64,000 nt of DNA from Streptomyces pactum (GTDB taxonomy: Bacteria > Actinomycetota > Actinomycetes > Streptomycetales > Streptomycetaceae), in contig NZ_CP019724.1 in NCBI RefSeq assembly GCF_002005225.1, forward strand, positions 4,667,501-4,731,500, read 5' to 3'. Made by a program: the position numbers and the translations under genes. This document shows, piece by piece, positions 9,794-17,628 of the stretch. The notes below the pieces were generated by a model. It did no database searches. It was not told the DNA's origin and saw nothing but the letters and a program-made list of their open reading frames with translations. Position 1 is the first letter of the stretch. Each line of letters opens with the position of its first letter.

Positions 9794-11139
9794 CGCCCGT
9801 CACCTCCTGTGCTCTTGCTAGTGCCGCTGTTGCGGGTGTTGCTTGCGTGGGGCGTGTTCACCGGGCTGCCGGCGCGCGGTGCCGGTGCGGCGGAGGGGAC
9901 GGCTCCGCCGCCGTTCGAGTGGCGCGAGCTGTGCGCGGCGACTCCGCCGGAGGCGGGGTTGGCGGGGCGGGGGGTGGCGGAGGAGCCGGCCTGGCCGCCG
10001 CCTCCGCCGTCGCCGTTGTGGCGGGTGCTGTGGGTTCTGATGCCCTGGGCGACCAGGTTGGCCGGGGAACTGATCACGGCGGCGGCCTTGCCCTCGGCGC
10101 CCTGCATGATGCGGTTGTTGCGGCTGTTCGCGATCTCGTCGCCGAAGCCGGGGACGAAGCGGTAGATCATCGCGGACGCGAAGATGGCGAGCAGGATGAT
10201 GGCGAGGCCGGAGACGATGGCGGCGACGGAGTCGGGCCCGTCGTCCGCGGTCAGCGCGCCCGCGAGGCCCAGCACGATGACGATCACCGGCTTGACCATG
10301 ATCACCGCGATCATGATGCCGGCCCAGCGGCGGACGTGACCCCACAGGTTCTTGTCGACCAGGCCGGCGTAGACGACGACACCGAGCAGCGCGCCGACGT
10401 AGAGCAGGACGGCCCGCAGGTACAGCTCCAGGTAGAGCACGCCCGCTGCGATGATCGACACGAACGACACCAGGATCAGCATGATGGGGCCGCCACCGAT
10501 GTCGTCGCCCTGCTTCAGCGCCTGGGAGAAGGTGCCGAAGAAGGCGTCCGTCTGGTCCCCGGTGCCCTTCGCCAGGACGTCGGTCACGGCGTCGGTGGCG
10601 GAGACGACCGTGTAGAGGATCAGCGGTGTGAAGGCCGACGCCAGGACGGTGAGCCAGAGGAACCCGACGGCTTCGGAGAGGGCGGTGGTGAAGGGCACGC
10701 CGCGGACGGCGCGCTTGGTGACCGCCAGCAGCCAGAGGATCAGTGTCAGGATCGCCGACGCCCCGAAGACGATGGCGTACTGCTTGAGGAACGTGCCGTT
10801 CGTGAAGTCGACGTCGGCGGTGTTCTTCACGGCGTTACTGAGGGTGTCGACGGTCCACGCGGCGGCGTCGGCACAGCCCTTGGCGAGGGCGGACAGGGGG
10901 TCGAGGGCGGACCTGGGGTCGCTGAGGGTCCCACCCCCACCGCCTCCGGAGGAACCACCACCGCCTTCGCCGCGTTCGCAGTAGTCCTTGGCGGGGCCGC
11001 GGATGAGATCACAGGGGTCGTTGGTGTCCGTCGGCGTGGGCGTGGGGGCGGCAAAAGCGCGGGTAGCCAGCAGCACCGTAGCGGCCTCAACGGCGGCAAC
11101 GGCGGCTGTGACCTTGAGGAAGCGGTGGTTAGCGCGCAT
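9790..11139 (-). CDS. cmdD: CmdD-type polytopic membrane protein, TrbL/VirB6-like
   Basis: A 449-aa membrane protein. It begins with a signal-like hydrophobic segment ending AFA, then a short Cys-containing, glycine-rich stretch, then about six to seven transmembrane helices between residues 100 and 330, and a long disordered C-terminal tail rich in Gly, Ser, Asn and His. The pattern of signal sequence, six helices and hydrophilic tail is that of TrbL/VirB6 channel components. The gene overlaps cmdE by 11 nt and cmdC by 4 nt, so the three are one translational unit. No catalytic motif is expected. Corresponds by position to SCO4129. The VirB6 assignment is by topology, not by a sequence match. 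Confidence 0.78.
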   Translation of the reverse strand: MRANHRFLKVTAAVAAVEAATVLLATRAFAAPTPTPTDTNDPCDLIRGPAKDYCERGEGGGGSSGGGGGGTLSDPRSALDPLSALAKGCADAAAWTVDTLSNAVKNTADVDFTNGTFLKQYAIVFGASAILTLILWLLAVTKRAVRGVPFTTALSEAVGFLWLTVLASAFTPLILYTVVSATDAVTDVLAKGTGDQTDAFFGTFSQALKQGDDIGGGPIMLILVSFVSIIAAGVLYLELYLRAVLLYVGALLGVVVYAGLVDKNLWGHVRRWAGIMIAVIMVKPVIVIVLGLAGALTADDGPDSVAAIVSGLAIILLAIFASAMIYRFVPGFGDEIANSRNNRIMQGAEGKAAAVISSPANLVAQGIRTHSTRHNGDGGGGGQAGSSATPRPANPASGGVAAHSSRHSNGGGAVPSAAPAPRAGSPVNTPHASNTRNSGTSKSTGGDGR

Positions 11140-11944
11140 ACGTGAACCCTCCGTACTCCTCGACGGCCTTTGTCATGTCGTCGGCGGTGGAGGCCCTCTG
11201 ATCGCGACCGACGGGCACTGGTCCGTCCTTCTGCCGGAAGTCGGTGACTTTCCAGTCGTTGTTGGTCCAGGTCAGTTGGTATGTGGCGGTGTACCAACTC
11301 TCGGTCACCGGGTTGGTCGAGTCGCCACCGGACAGCCCGAAGAGGGACGTGTACCAAACCTCGACAGTGGCCTTGTCGGTGCTGGATGCTGTGACTTTGG
11401 TGCCTACCGGGATGACCCGCGAGACAAAGGTCTGGCCGGCGGGCGCCTTGCCGTTCTTGTCGAGGCCGATGTTCGCCAGGAACTCCCGGCGCGAGTACGC
11501 GCCGTCCAGCTCTGTCTGCCGGGTGGCCGCGACTTCGGGCGCGTAGACGGTGTCGACGATCGCGTGCCGTCTGGCCTTGTCGAACATGTCGGCCGAGCCC
11601 AGCGCCACCGCATAGTTCGCCGCCGCGCTCTGCGCCCCCTGCTCATCCCGGGCGAAGCCCGCCCGCACCGGCTGTTTTCCGGACGGGGCCGTCGCCGACG
11701 TCTTCGGCTTGTCGGCGGCCGTGCCGTCCGAGGATGCGGAATCGTCTCCTCCACGGTTCGCGAAGGCGATCGCGGCGATCAGGAGGACGACGACGCCGAC
11801 CACGGTGACCAGGCTGCGGGACGACGAGCGGCCGCCGCGACCGGGGCCGCCGTAGCCGTCGCCGTCCCCGTCGGGCAGCCGGGTCCGTGTCTGACCGCTA
11901 CCGCCGTAACCGCCGGAGGACTGGTGGTCGTCTCCGAGACTCAT
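11129..11944 (-). CDS. cmdE: CmdE-type single-pass protein with VirB8/NTF2-like exterior domain
   Basis: A 271-aa protein. A Gly/Asp-rich cytoplasmic N-terminus of about 43 residues precedes one transmembrane helix (SLVTVVGVVVLLIAAIAFA), a low-complexity linker, and an extracytoplasmic domain of about 170 residues. That domain starts AQSAAANYAVALGS and contains paired Trp/Tyr strands (WYTATYQLTWTNNDWKVTDF), the look of the NTF2-like fold used by VirB8/TcpC scaffold proteins of conjugation systems. It overlaps cmdD by 11 nt and lies 162 nt downstream of cmdF. Corresponds by position to SCO4130. The fold assignment is inference. Confidence 0.75.
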   Translation of the reverse strand: MSLGDDHQSSGGYGGSGQTRTRLPDGDGDGYGGPGRGGRSSSRSLVTVVGVVVLLIAAIAFANRGGDDSASSDGTAADKPKTSATAPSGKQPVRAGFARDEQGAQSAAANYAVALGSADMFDKARRHAIVDTVYAPEVAATRQTELDGAYSRREFLANIGLDKNGKAPAGQTFVSRVIPVGTKVTASSTDKATVEVWYTSLFGLSGGDSTNPVTESWYTATYQLTWTNNDWKVTDFRQKDGPVPVGRDQRASTADDMTKAVEEYGGFTYAR

Positions 11945-12106
11945 GCCGCGTACGCCCCCTCGACGTCATGCCTGCCGTAGAAGTACGACGGTAGCCGTGC
12001 TGGTTCCCGCGCGGGCGCGGTGTGGTGACTTGACATCAGGGAAACGCAACCTCAGCCGGTTGGCACGACGGGCGGGTGGGATGGAGGTGAGTGAAGATGG
12101 GTCGGG

Positions 12107-12415
12107 CTACACGGCCATCCCGTACACGATGGTGAAGAGCGTGCCGAGCGAGCCGATGATGAACACGCCCGTCAGACCCGCGATGATGAGGCCCTTGCCC
12201 TGCTCCGCGCTGAAGGTGTCGCGGAGCGCGGTGGCACCGATGCGCTGCTTGGCGGCGCCCCAGATGGCGATTCCGAGGCAGAGCAGGATCGCGACGGCCA
12301 TCACCACCTCGATCATGATCTTGGCCTCGTTGCCCAGGCTGCCGAAGGGGCCCCAGTCCGGAGCGATCCCCCCGATGATGGTGTTGATGTCTCCCTCGTC
12401 GGCCGCAAAGAGCAT
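12107..12415 (-). CDS. cmdF: CmdF-type small membrane protein, VirB2-pilin-like
   Basis: A 102-aa protein, first gene of the operon. Two transmembrane helices (IMIEVVMAVAILLCLGIAIW and LIIAGLTGVFIIGSLGTLFT) are joined by a short basic loop (GAAKQRIGATALRD), the two-helix hairpin arrangement of VirB2/TrbC pilins and of small channel-lining proteins. The ATG at 12415 is chosen because GGGGCGG lies 7 nt upstream; an in-frame GTG at 12448 would add 11 residues. A 162-nt gap separates it from cmdE. Corresponds by position to SCO4131. Pilin function is not demonstrated by the sequence; there is no obvious long signal peptide. Confidence 0.75.
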   Translation of the reverse strand: MLFAADEGDINTIIGGIAPDWGPFGSLGNEAKIMIEVVMAVAILLCLGIAIWGAAKQRIGATALRDTFSAEQGKGLIIAGLTGVFIIGSLGTLFTIVYGMAV

Positions 12416-12872
12416 GTAAGTCACCGCCCCTGTTGGGTAGTTCCGCACCCTCTGCGGACGTGCAGAGGTCAGGCCTCATTGTCGCCGACGATGGCGCCGT
12501 CGTATGTCGACTTGGCGTCATTGATTGGCGGGTTTCGTACGAATAGCTTGCCACCGGTCCGCGCCGGGCCCTAACGGGGTGGCGCGGACCGGTATGCGAA
12601 GAGTCGTATGGTCACTCTGTGTATCACGTCCCGTTACGCCGGGCAATGAGGCTGGAGCGCAACCTGTCGTGTGGTTGCGTCGTTGGGCCCTTCTGCGAAG
12701 TGAGCGGACTCGCCCGCCCGCTCCGTGGTGCGAGGGCTTCCGCCGGTGGGTGACGTGTATCTGACCTTCCCTCACGAGGGTGGGAAGCTTTTGTGGGCCG
12801 AGCGCCGGTGCATGGGCGCGACATGGCCGGAAAGTGTTATTGAACGGCCTGGACGTGGGGCAGGGTTGGGCC
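12416..12872. other. 457-bp divergent intergenic region between cmdF and the wall hydrolase
   Basis: No convincing gene: the open frames here have poor codon use and no ribosome binding sites. It should hold the promoters of the cmd-type operon (minus) and of the hydrolase (plus). It also holds a perfect hairpin, listed separately. Confidence 0.6.
12553..12593. other. 13-bp perfect hairpin upstream of the cmd-type operon
   Basis: accggtccgcgcc (12553-12565) pairs with ggcgcggaccggt (12581-12593) across a 15-nt loop. There is no U tract. It lies 138 bp upstream of the cmdF start in a divergent promoter region, so it could be a relic terminator, an RNA element in a long leader, or an operator. 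Function unknown. Confidence 0.5.
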
Positions 12873-13874
12873 ATGCGCAAGATGTGGGTCGGTGCCGGTG
12901 TCGCGGTCGCTCTCGGGATGGGCTTCGTGATGCTGCTCGTCGTGGGTGTCTACGTCGTCGCCGGGAACCTGGCCGGCGGCGCGGGGGGCGGTGCCAAGAA
13001 GCTGGCCAAGGGGTCGGTGCCCGCGGCGTACCAGCCGCTCGTGCAGAAGTGGGGCAATCTCTGCCCCGCGATCAACCCGGCGCTGCTCGCCGCCCAGCTC
13101 TACCAGGAGAGCGGCTTCAACCCGAAGGCGCAGAGCCACGCGGCGGCGCAGGGCATAGCGCAGTTCATCCCCGGGACGTGGGCCACCCACGGGATCGACG
13201 GGGACGGGGACGGCGACCGGGACGTGTGGGATCCGAAGGACGCCATTCCGTCGGCGGCGTCCTACGACTGCTCCCTCGCGTCGTACGTGAAGGACGTGCC
13301 CGGGGACCCGACGAAGAACATGCTCGCCTCCTACAACGCGGGGGCCTACGCGGTGATCAAGTACCAGGGCGTGCCGCCGTACAAGGAGACCCAGAACTAC
13401 GTCAAGGTGATCACGACCCTGGAGGAGAGCTTCGCCGCGCCCACCACCCGGGTCGATCCGTCCGAGCAGGCCGCCGGGGCCATCGCCTACGCGCAGAAGA
13501 AGCTCGGCACGCTCTATCTGTGGGGCGGGAACGGGACGGCCGAGCAGGGTGGGCGGTTCGACTGTTCGGGGCTGACCAAGGCGGCGTACGAGAGCGTGGG
13601 GATCGAGTTGCCGCGGGTCGCCAACGACCAGTACAACGCGGGGCCGCATCCGAGCCGGGACGAGCTGCTCCCGGGTGACCTGGTGTTCTTCTCGGACGAT
13701 CTCACCAACTCCCGCGCCATCCGGCACGTGGGGATCTACGTCGGCGGCGGCTACATGATCGACGCGCCGCGGACGGGTGCCGTCATCCGCTTCGACCCGG
13801 TCGACACCCCCGACTACTTCGGGGCCACCCGGGTCACCGAGGATGGCGCGAAAGCGCTGCCCACGACGGTGTGA
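12873..13874 (+). CDS. Bifunctional peptidoglycan hydrolase, SLT lytic transglycosylase plus NlpC/P60 peptidase
   Basis: A 333-aa membrane-anchored wall hydrolase. An N-terminal transmembrane segment (residues 6-30) is followed by a lysozyme-like SLT domain with catalytic Glu79 (LYQESGFNP), the GIAQFIPGTW motif, and ASYNAG; then an NlpC/P60 domain with catalytic Cys231 (RFDCSGLTKAAY) and His285 (RHVGIYVGGG). It would cut both glycan and stem peptide. This two-domain architecture is that of CwlT/TcpG-type hydrolases that open the wall for Gram-positive conjugation machines, and the gene is divergent from the cmd-type operon. ATG at 12873 is used because the hydrophobic segment follows at once; the frame is open from 12780. 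Confidence 0.9.
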   Translation: MRKMWVGAGVAVALGMGFVMLLVVGVYVVAGNLAGGAGGGAKKLAKGSVPAAYQPLVQKWGNLCPAINPALLAAQLYQESGFNPKAQSHAAAQGIAQFIPGTWATHGIDGDGDGDRDVWDPKDAIPSAASYDCSLASYVKDVPGDPTKNMLASYNAGAYAVIKYQGVPPYKETQNYVKVITTLEESFAAPTTRVDPSEQAAGAIAYAQKKLGTLYLWGGNGTAEQGGRFDCSGLTKAAYESVGIELPRVANDQYNAGPHPSRDELLPGDLVFFSDDLTNSRAIRHVGIYVGGGYMIDAPRTGAVIRFDPVDTPDYFGATRVTEDGAKALPTTV

Positions 13875-13882
13875 ATGGGAGG

Positions 13883-13904
13883 GTTTGAACCCAGCGTGAA
13901 CCCA
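13883..13904. promoter_or_regulatory. Candidate PHO box (two 11-bp direct repeats)
   Basis: tgaaccca occurs twice, starting at 13886 and 13897, exactly 11 bp apart. Read on the minus strand this is GTTCA-N6-GTTCA, the core and spacing of the PhoP-binding direct repeats in Streptomyces. It lies 207 bp upstream of the PAP2 phosphatase start and just after the hydrolase stop. Binding by PhoP is inferred; the positions after GTTCA match the consensus poorly. Confidence 0.45.
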
Positions 13905-14110
13905 TGCCCTGAGCTGCGAGGACGTGTTTCTCTTCGATAACGTCTGCGTGATCATTCCGTGGAGTGTGGAACGTATCAACGGGGGCCGTGCGTTCCTGTT
14001 GACGTGTAGGTGTGCGGGGCAAGAGGAACCGGCGGATCTACGACCACGGGGGTGGCAGAAGAGGCGTGCGCTCGGTGCGCCGGAGGACATGACGAAGGGG
14101 CCGCAGCACC

Positions 14111-14821
14111 ATGGCTGGACTCGCCGAATCCGGGTCGAACCCCGACGTCGAGCTGCTCTACGACATCAACGGCCTGGCCAAGGACGCACCGCACTGGTTC
14201 GACCGGGTCATGGAGTTCGTGGGTGAGTACGGACTGCTGTTCGCGATCGTGCTGCTGGTGCTGTGGTGCTGGTGGTCCGTGCGGCGGCGGGGCGGCGAGG
14301 ACGCGGCCTCGACCGTGGCGGCACTGGTGTGGGCGCCGCTCGCGGCCGGCGTCGCGGTGCTGGTCAACGTGCCGATACGGGGCTTCGTCGAGCGGCCGCG
14401 GCCGTTCAAGTCCCATGAGGGGCTGGAAGTTCTGGTCGCCGGGAAGGACGACTTCTCCTTCGTGAGCGATCACGCCACGCTCTGCATGGCCCTGGCCGTC
14501 GCCTTGTTCGTCGCCAGCCGGAGGTTCGGCATCGCCGCGATCGTGCTGGCGGTGTTCGGCGGCTTCATCCGGGTCTACATGGGCGTGCACTACCCGACGG
14601 ACGTCGTGGGCGGCTTCGCCCTCGGCACGGCGGTCGCGCTGCTGCTGTCGCCGGTCGCCATGGCACTGCTGACGCCGCTGACCCGCGCCGTCGAGCGGTC
14701 GCCCCGGGCGGGGTGGCTGGTCAGCGCGCGGGGGCGAGGCGGTGCCGCCGGGAGGGGCGCCGTGATCCCGGGGGCGCGCAAGAGGAGCGCCGAGGCGGGC
14801 GAGCGGGACCTCGCCGCCTGA
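14111..14821 (+). CDS. PAP2-family membrane phosphatase
   Basis: A 236-aa integral membrane protein predicted to hydrolyse a phospholipid or polyprenyl (pyro)phosphate at the outer face of the membrane. All three phosphatase motifs are visible: the RGFVERPRPF element (arginine and RP of motif 1), SDHA (motif 2, usually PSGH) and RVYMGVHYPTDVVGG (motif 3, with the catalytic His). Five to six transmembrane segments surround them and a basic Gly/Arg tail follows. AAGGGG lies 9 nt before the ATG. A candidate PHO box lies upstream, so phosphate control is possible. SDHA in place of SGHA/SGHS is a mild deviation. Confidence 0.87.
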   Translation: MAGLAESGSNPDVELLYDINGLAKDAPHWFDRVMEFVGEYGLLFAIVLLVLWCWWSVRRRGGEDAASTVAALVWAPLAAGVAVLVNVPIRGFVERPRPFKSHEGLEVLVAGKDDFSFVSDHATLCMALAVALFVASRRFGIAAIVLAVFGGFIRVYMGVHYPTDVVGGFALGTAVALLLSPVAMALLTPLTRAVERSPRAGWLVSARGRGGAAGRGAVIPGARKRSAEAGERDLAA

Positions 14822-15110
14822 GGCTGCCGCCGCCTTCGGGCACGTCGTGGGAGTCAGGCCGGCGCGTGGGTCTTCGCGTCCGTGCGGGCCTGGCTCCTCG
14901 CTCTGCGGGCCGGGCCTCGCCAGCCGCAGGTGCAGCGGGCCAGACAGAACGGGCCCTGTTCGACCGTCGTCGTGAGATGTTCCGGGACTTCCTGGGGAGC
15001 TTCCAGACCTTCCTGCTGCGCCACGCCCACAACGTTACCGGGGTCACCTGCCCCTCGTTAACCGGGACGGCAGGGGGTTCGGAACGTGCGTGACGGCTGG
15101 GTAGGTGGCG

Positions 15111-16100
15111 ATGGTCGGGTGGGAGCGGGAGCGGCGGAGTAGGAGGGTGGGCAGGGGCCTCCTCCTCGCCGGGGGCCTGGGCTGCGCGTGTCTGGCCGGG
15201 AGCGGGTGCTCCGGGGAGGGAGCCGCTGTCCAGGGGGCGGGCGGCGGCGATCCGGTCGCCGTGCTGCACCGGGCCGCCGACCGGCTGGTGGCCGCCGGGA
15301 GCGCCCAGGCGCGGACCGCGATGGAGATGGCCAGCGGCGGAACGCGGGTGACCATCCGGGGTGAGGGCGTGTACGACTTCGAGGAGCGGCTCGGGCGGCT
15401 GAAGGTACGGCTGCCGCAGGACCCGGCGGGATCGAGTGAGCACCGGCCGATCACCGAACTGCTCGCACCAGGCGCCCTGTTCATGAAGAACCGGGGGGCC
15501 GGCGTGCCCGACGACAAGTGGGTGCGGGTGGAGACCGCCTCGCTGTCCGACGGGAACCTGGTGACCGGCGGGGTGACGGACCCCTTCGTCGCCGCGGAGG
15601 TGCTGCGCGGGACGCGGACGGCGACGTACGTGGGGCGGACGGAGGTCGCGGGGACCGCGGTGCGGCACTACCGGGGGACCGCCGACCTCGCGCGGGCGGC
15701 GCGGAGCGCGTCGGACGGGAACAGGCGGGCGCTGGCCGCGGCGGCCGAGGGGTTCGCCACCGCCGAGGTGCCGTTCGACGCCTACCTCGACGACGAGGGC
15801 CGTATCCGCAAGGTCCGGCACCGCTTCAGTTTCGCCAACGGGCGGGACGAGGGCATCGTGGCCGTCGCCTCGACGACGCTGCTCTACGACTTCGGCGCCG
15901 CCGTCCGCGTACGGCTGCCCGAGGAGCGGGACATCTACGCCGGCAAGATCGCGGCGGAACCGGCGGAACCGGCGGAACCGGCGGAACCGGCGGAACCGGC
16001 GGAACCGGCGGAACCGGCGGAACCGGCGGAACCGGCGGAACCGGCGGAAGCGGGGGAGTCGGTGGAGCCGTCCGGTGCGGGCTCGGGCGGCAAGAACTAG
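15111..16100 (+). CDS. Secreted lipoprotein of LppX/LprG-like type with EPA repeat tail
   Basis: A protein of about 330 aa with an arginine-rich n-region, a hydrophobic core and the lipobox LAGSGC (Cys acylated around residue 30), so it is predicted to be anchored to the outer face of the membrane. The body, from AVLHRAADRLVAAGSAQART to VRLPEERDIYAGKI, has the strand-rich appearance and threshold motifs of mycobacterial LppX/LprAFG lipoproteins (DUF1396-like), which bind lipids. The C-terminus is an (EPA)n repeat from a 9-bp DNA repeat, then an acidic tail. ATG 15111 or GTG 15105 may be the start; neither has a clear ribosome binding site. Ligand unknown. Confidence 0.75.
   Translation: MVGWERERRSRRVGRGLLLAGGLGCACLAGSGCSGEGAAVQGAGGGDPVAVLHRAADRLVAAGSAQARTAMEMASGGTRVTIRGEGVYDFEERLGRLKVRLPQDPAGSSEHRPITELLAPGALFMKNRGAGVPDDKWVRVETASLSDGNLVTGGVTDPFVAAEVLRGTRTATYVGRTEVAGTAVRHYRGTADLARAARSASDGNRRALAAAAEGFATAEVPFDAYLDDEGRIRKVRHRFSFANGRDEGIVAVASTTLLYDFGAAVRVRLPEERDIYAGKIAAEPAEPAEPAEPAEPAEPAEPAEPAEPAEPAEAGESVEPSGAGSGGKN
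15953..16042 (+). repeat. 9-bp tandem repeat, 10 copies, in lipoprotein gene
   Basis: ggcggaacc repeated ten times without change, followed by one degenerate copy (ggcggaagc). Being a multiple of 3 it encodes a proline-glutamate-alanine run (EPA) in frame. Perfect identity suggests recent slippage expansion; copy number should vary among strains. Confidence 0.95.
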
Positions 16101-16177
16101 CCCTTCCGTGCCATGCGCGGTGTGTAGGCCGCTCCCTACTCTAGGAAGCCGGTGACGGCAGAGACGAGGTGACGCGC

Positions 16178-16348
16178 GTGGCTCCGGTCGGTGGTACGGC
16201 GGTACAGGACCACGTAGCCCTCGCCGAGATCGAGCTGTGCGGCGAGCTGATCATCGCGGCGTCCGCCGCCCGTGAGCGGCTCAGCCTCGAGAGCATCGAC
16301 GAGGTGCTGCGGGTGGCCGAGGAGCGGCAGGCCGGGGCCGACCGGTAG
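16178..16348 (+). CDS. Small conserved-looking protein, 56 aa, unknown function
   Basis: A short frame with normal Streptomyces codon use: start MAPVGGTAVQDHVALAE, then IELCGELIIAASAARERLSL, ending EERQAGADR. GACGAGG lies 7 nt before the GTG at 16178; an in-frame GTG at 16169 is the alternative. The sequence is predicted to be two amphipathic helices with no transmembrane segment or metal motif apart from one Cys. It converges on csoR with 27 bp between stop codons. I do not recognise a family; the coding call rests on codon use, start signal and absence of overlap. Confidence 0.6.
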   Translation: MAPVGGTAVQDHVALAEIELCGELIIAASAARERLSLESIDEVLRVAEERQAGADR

Positions 16349-16375
16349 GGGCCGGCCCCTGCCGGCCCCCGGGGG

Positions 16376-16753
16376 TCAGGTGCGCAGCAGGCGGCCGATC
16401 GCCTTCGTCGCCTCCGCCACCTTCGCGTCGATCTCGGTGCCGCCCTTGACGGCCGCGTCGGCGACGCAGTGGCGCAGATGCTCCTCCAGGAGTTGCAGCG
16501 CGAAGGACTGCAGGGCCTTCGTGGAGGCGGAGACCTGGGTGAGTATGTCGATGCAGTAGACGTCCTCGTCGACCATCCGCTGCAGGCCCCGGATCTGGCC
16601 CTCGATGCGGCGCAGCCGCTTGAGGTGCTCGTCCTTCTGTTTGTGGTAGCCGTGCACACCGCGGTCGTGGTCGGTCACGACGTCCGTCCCGTCCGTCTCG
16701 ACCGCGTCCACGGCGGGGGAGGGCGCACCTGCGCCGGCCTCAGTGGTCGTCAT
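16376..16753 (-). CDS. csoR: Copper-sensing repressor CsoR
   Basis: A 125-aa all-helical repressor that releases its operators when Cu(I) binds, derepressing copper efflux and chaperone genes. The Cu(I) ligands are Cys67 (DVYCIDILTQ), His92 and Cys96 (EEHLRHCV), with exactly the 25- and 4-residue spacings of M. tuberculosis and S. lividans CsoR. The basic helix KRLRRIEGQIRGLQRMV is the DUF156 family signature. AGGAGGACGCG precedes the ATG. An operator-like inverted repeat 61 bp upstream of the start indicates autoregulation. It corresponds by position to SCO4136. The N-terminal 30 acidic residues are longer than in short CsoR proteins but usual for Streptomyces. Confidence 0.93.
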   Translation of the reverse strand: MTTTEAGAGAPSPAVDAVETDGTDVVTDHDRGVHGYHKQKDEHLKRLRRIEGQIRGLQRMVDEDVYCIDILTQVSASTKALQSFALQLLEEHLRHCVADAAVKGGTEIDAKVAEATKAIGRLLRT

Positions 16754-16813
16754 CGCGTCCTCCTGTTGTTGGGCGGGGTGGGAAAGTGGGAAGAGATTGG
16801 GCAGATAGCGGAC

Positions 16814-16834
16814 ATATACCCCTGGCGGGTATAT
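16814..16834. promoter_or_regulatory. CsoR operator
   Basis: Inverted repeat atataccc-ctggc-gggtatat (8-bp arms, 5-bp centre). It matches the GTATACCC/GGGTATAC-type sites described for Streptomyces CsoR and lies in the csoR promoter region, implying copper-relieved autorepression. Confidence 0.8.
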
Positions 16835-17000
16835 CGTAACGGACTCCGCGGGGTAGGGGGCCCTTGACAGAGCACCTGGTGCCGCCCCCCTGCTCATCAC
16901 TCTGCCTGATGGGCGACACTGGGGGACGGCCCGTTAGCCGTGGCCGGATGATGCGCCTAGCATCAGCCTGACCGAAACCGATGCACCCCGAGGACCCCAC

Positions 17001-17621
17001 GTGCGCTTTCGTCTGACCCCCAGGGAGACGAGCTTCTACGACATGTTCGCCGCTTCCGCGGACAACATCGTCACGGGCTCCAAGCTCCTGATGGAACTGC
17101 TCGGGGCGGACGCATCCGCCCGGGCCGAGATCGCAGAGCGTATGCGGGCCGCCGAACACGCAGGTGACGACGCCACGCACGCGATCTTTCACCAGTTGAA
17201 CTCCTCGTTCATCACGCCCTTCGACCGCGAGGACATCTACAACCTCGCCTCGTCCCTCGACGACATCATGGACTTCATGGAGGAGGCCGTCGACCTGGTC
17301 GTCCTCTACAACGTCGAGGATCTGCCCAAGGGCGTCGAGCAGCAGATCGAGGTGCTGGCACGGGCCGCGGAACTGACCGCCGAGGCCATGCCGAACCTGC
17401 GCACCATGGACAACCTCACCGAGTACTGGATCGAGGTCAACCGGCTCGAGAACCAGGCCGACCAGATCCACCGCAAGCTGCTCGCCCACCTCTTCAACGG
17501 CACGTACGAGGCCATCGAGGTGCTGAAGCTGAAGCAGATCGTGGACGTTCTGGAAGAGGCGGCCGACGCCTTCGAGCACGTGGCGAACACGGTGGAGACC
17601 ATCGCGGTCAAGGAGTCCTGA
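17001..17621 (+). CDS. DUF47 (PhoU-like) accessory protein of the Pit phosphate transporter
   Basis: A 206-aa soluble, all-helical protein of the DUF47/PhoU-like family that is regularly encoded just before Pit permeases and is thought to control them. Typical features are the N-terminal FYDMFAASADNIVTGSKLLMEL helix, acidic ExxxD metal-type motifs (AAEHAGDDATHAI, DREDIYNLASSLDDIMDFME) and the helix RLENQADQIHRK. GTG start with gagga 8 nt upstream. The stop is 7 nt before pit, so the pair is an operon. Sensing or gating role is inferred from family context. Confidence 0.92.
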   Translation: MRFRLTPRETSFYDMFAASADNIVTGSKLLMELLGADASARAEIAERMRAAEHAGDDATHAIFHQLNSSFITPFDREDIYNLASSLDDIMDFMEEAVDLVVLYNVEDLPKGVEQQIEVLARAAELTAEAMPNLRTMDNLTEYWIEVNRLENQADQIHRKLLAHLFNGTYEAIEVLKLKQIVDVLEEAADAFEHVANTVETIAVKES

Positions 17622-17628
17622 CCCCTTC

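Noticed and set aside
6842..10165. A plus-strand frame of 1107 codons
   Set aside because: It is antisense to the cmdB and cmdC type genes; its composition (GDGV, HDGH) is the usual GC-rich shadow and it has no domain.
13881..13905. T-arm-like sequence gggtttgaaccc suggesting a tRNA
   Set aside because: No anticodon arm, acceptor stem or D arm can be fitted around it; the repeat is better read as a direct repeat.
13968..13994. GGAAC ... CGTT resembling an alternative sigma (SigE/SigR-type) promoter upstream of the PAP2 gene
   Set aside because: A 5-base and 3-base match with a loosely defined spacer is expected by chance; not enough to call.
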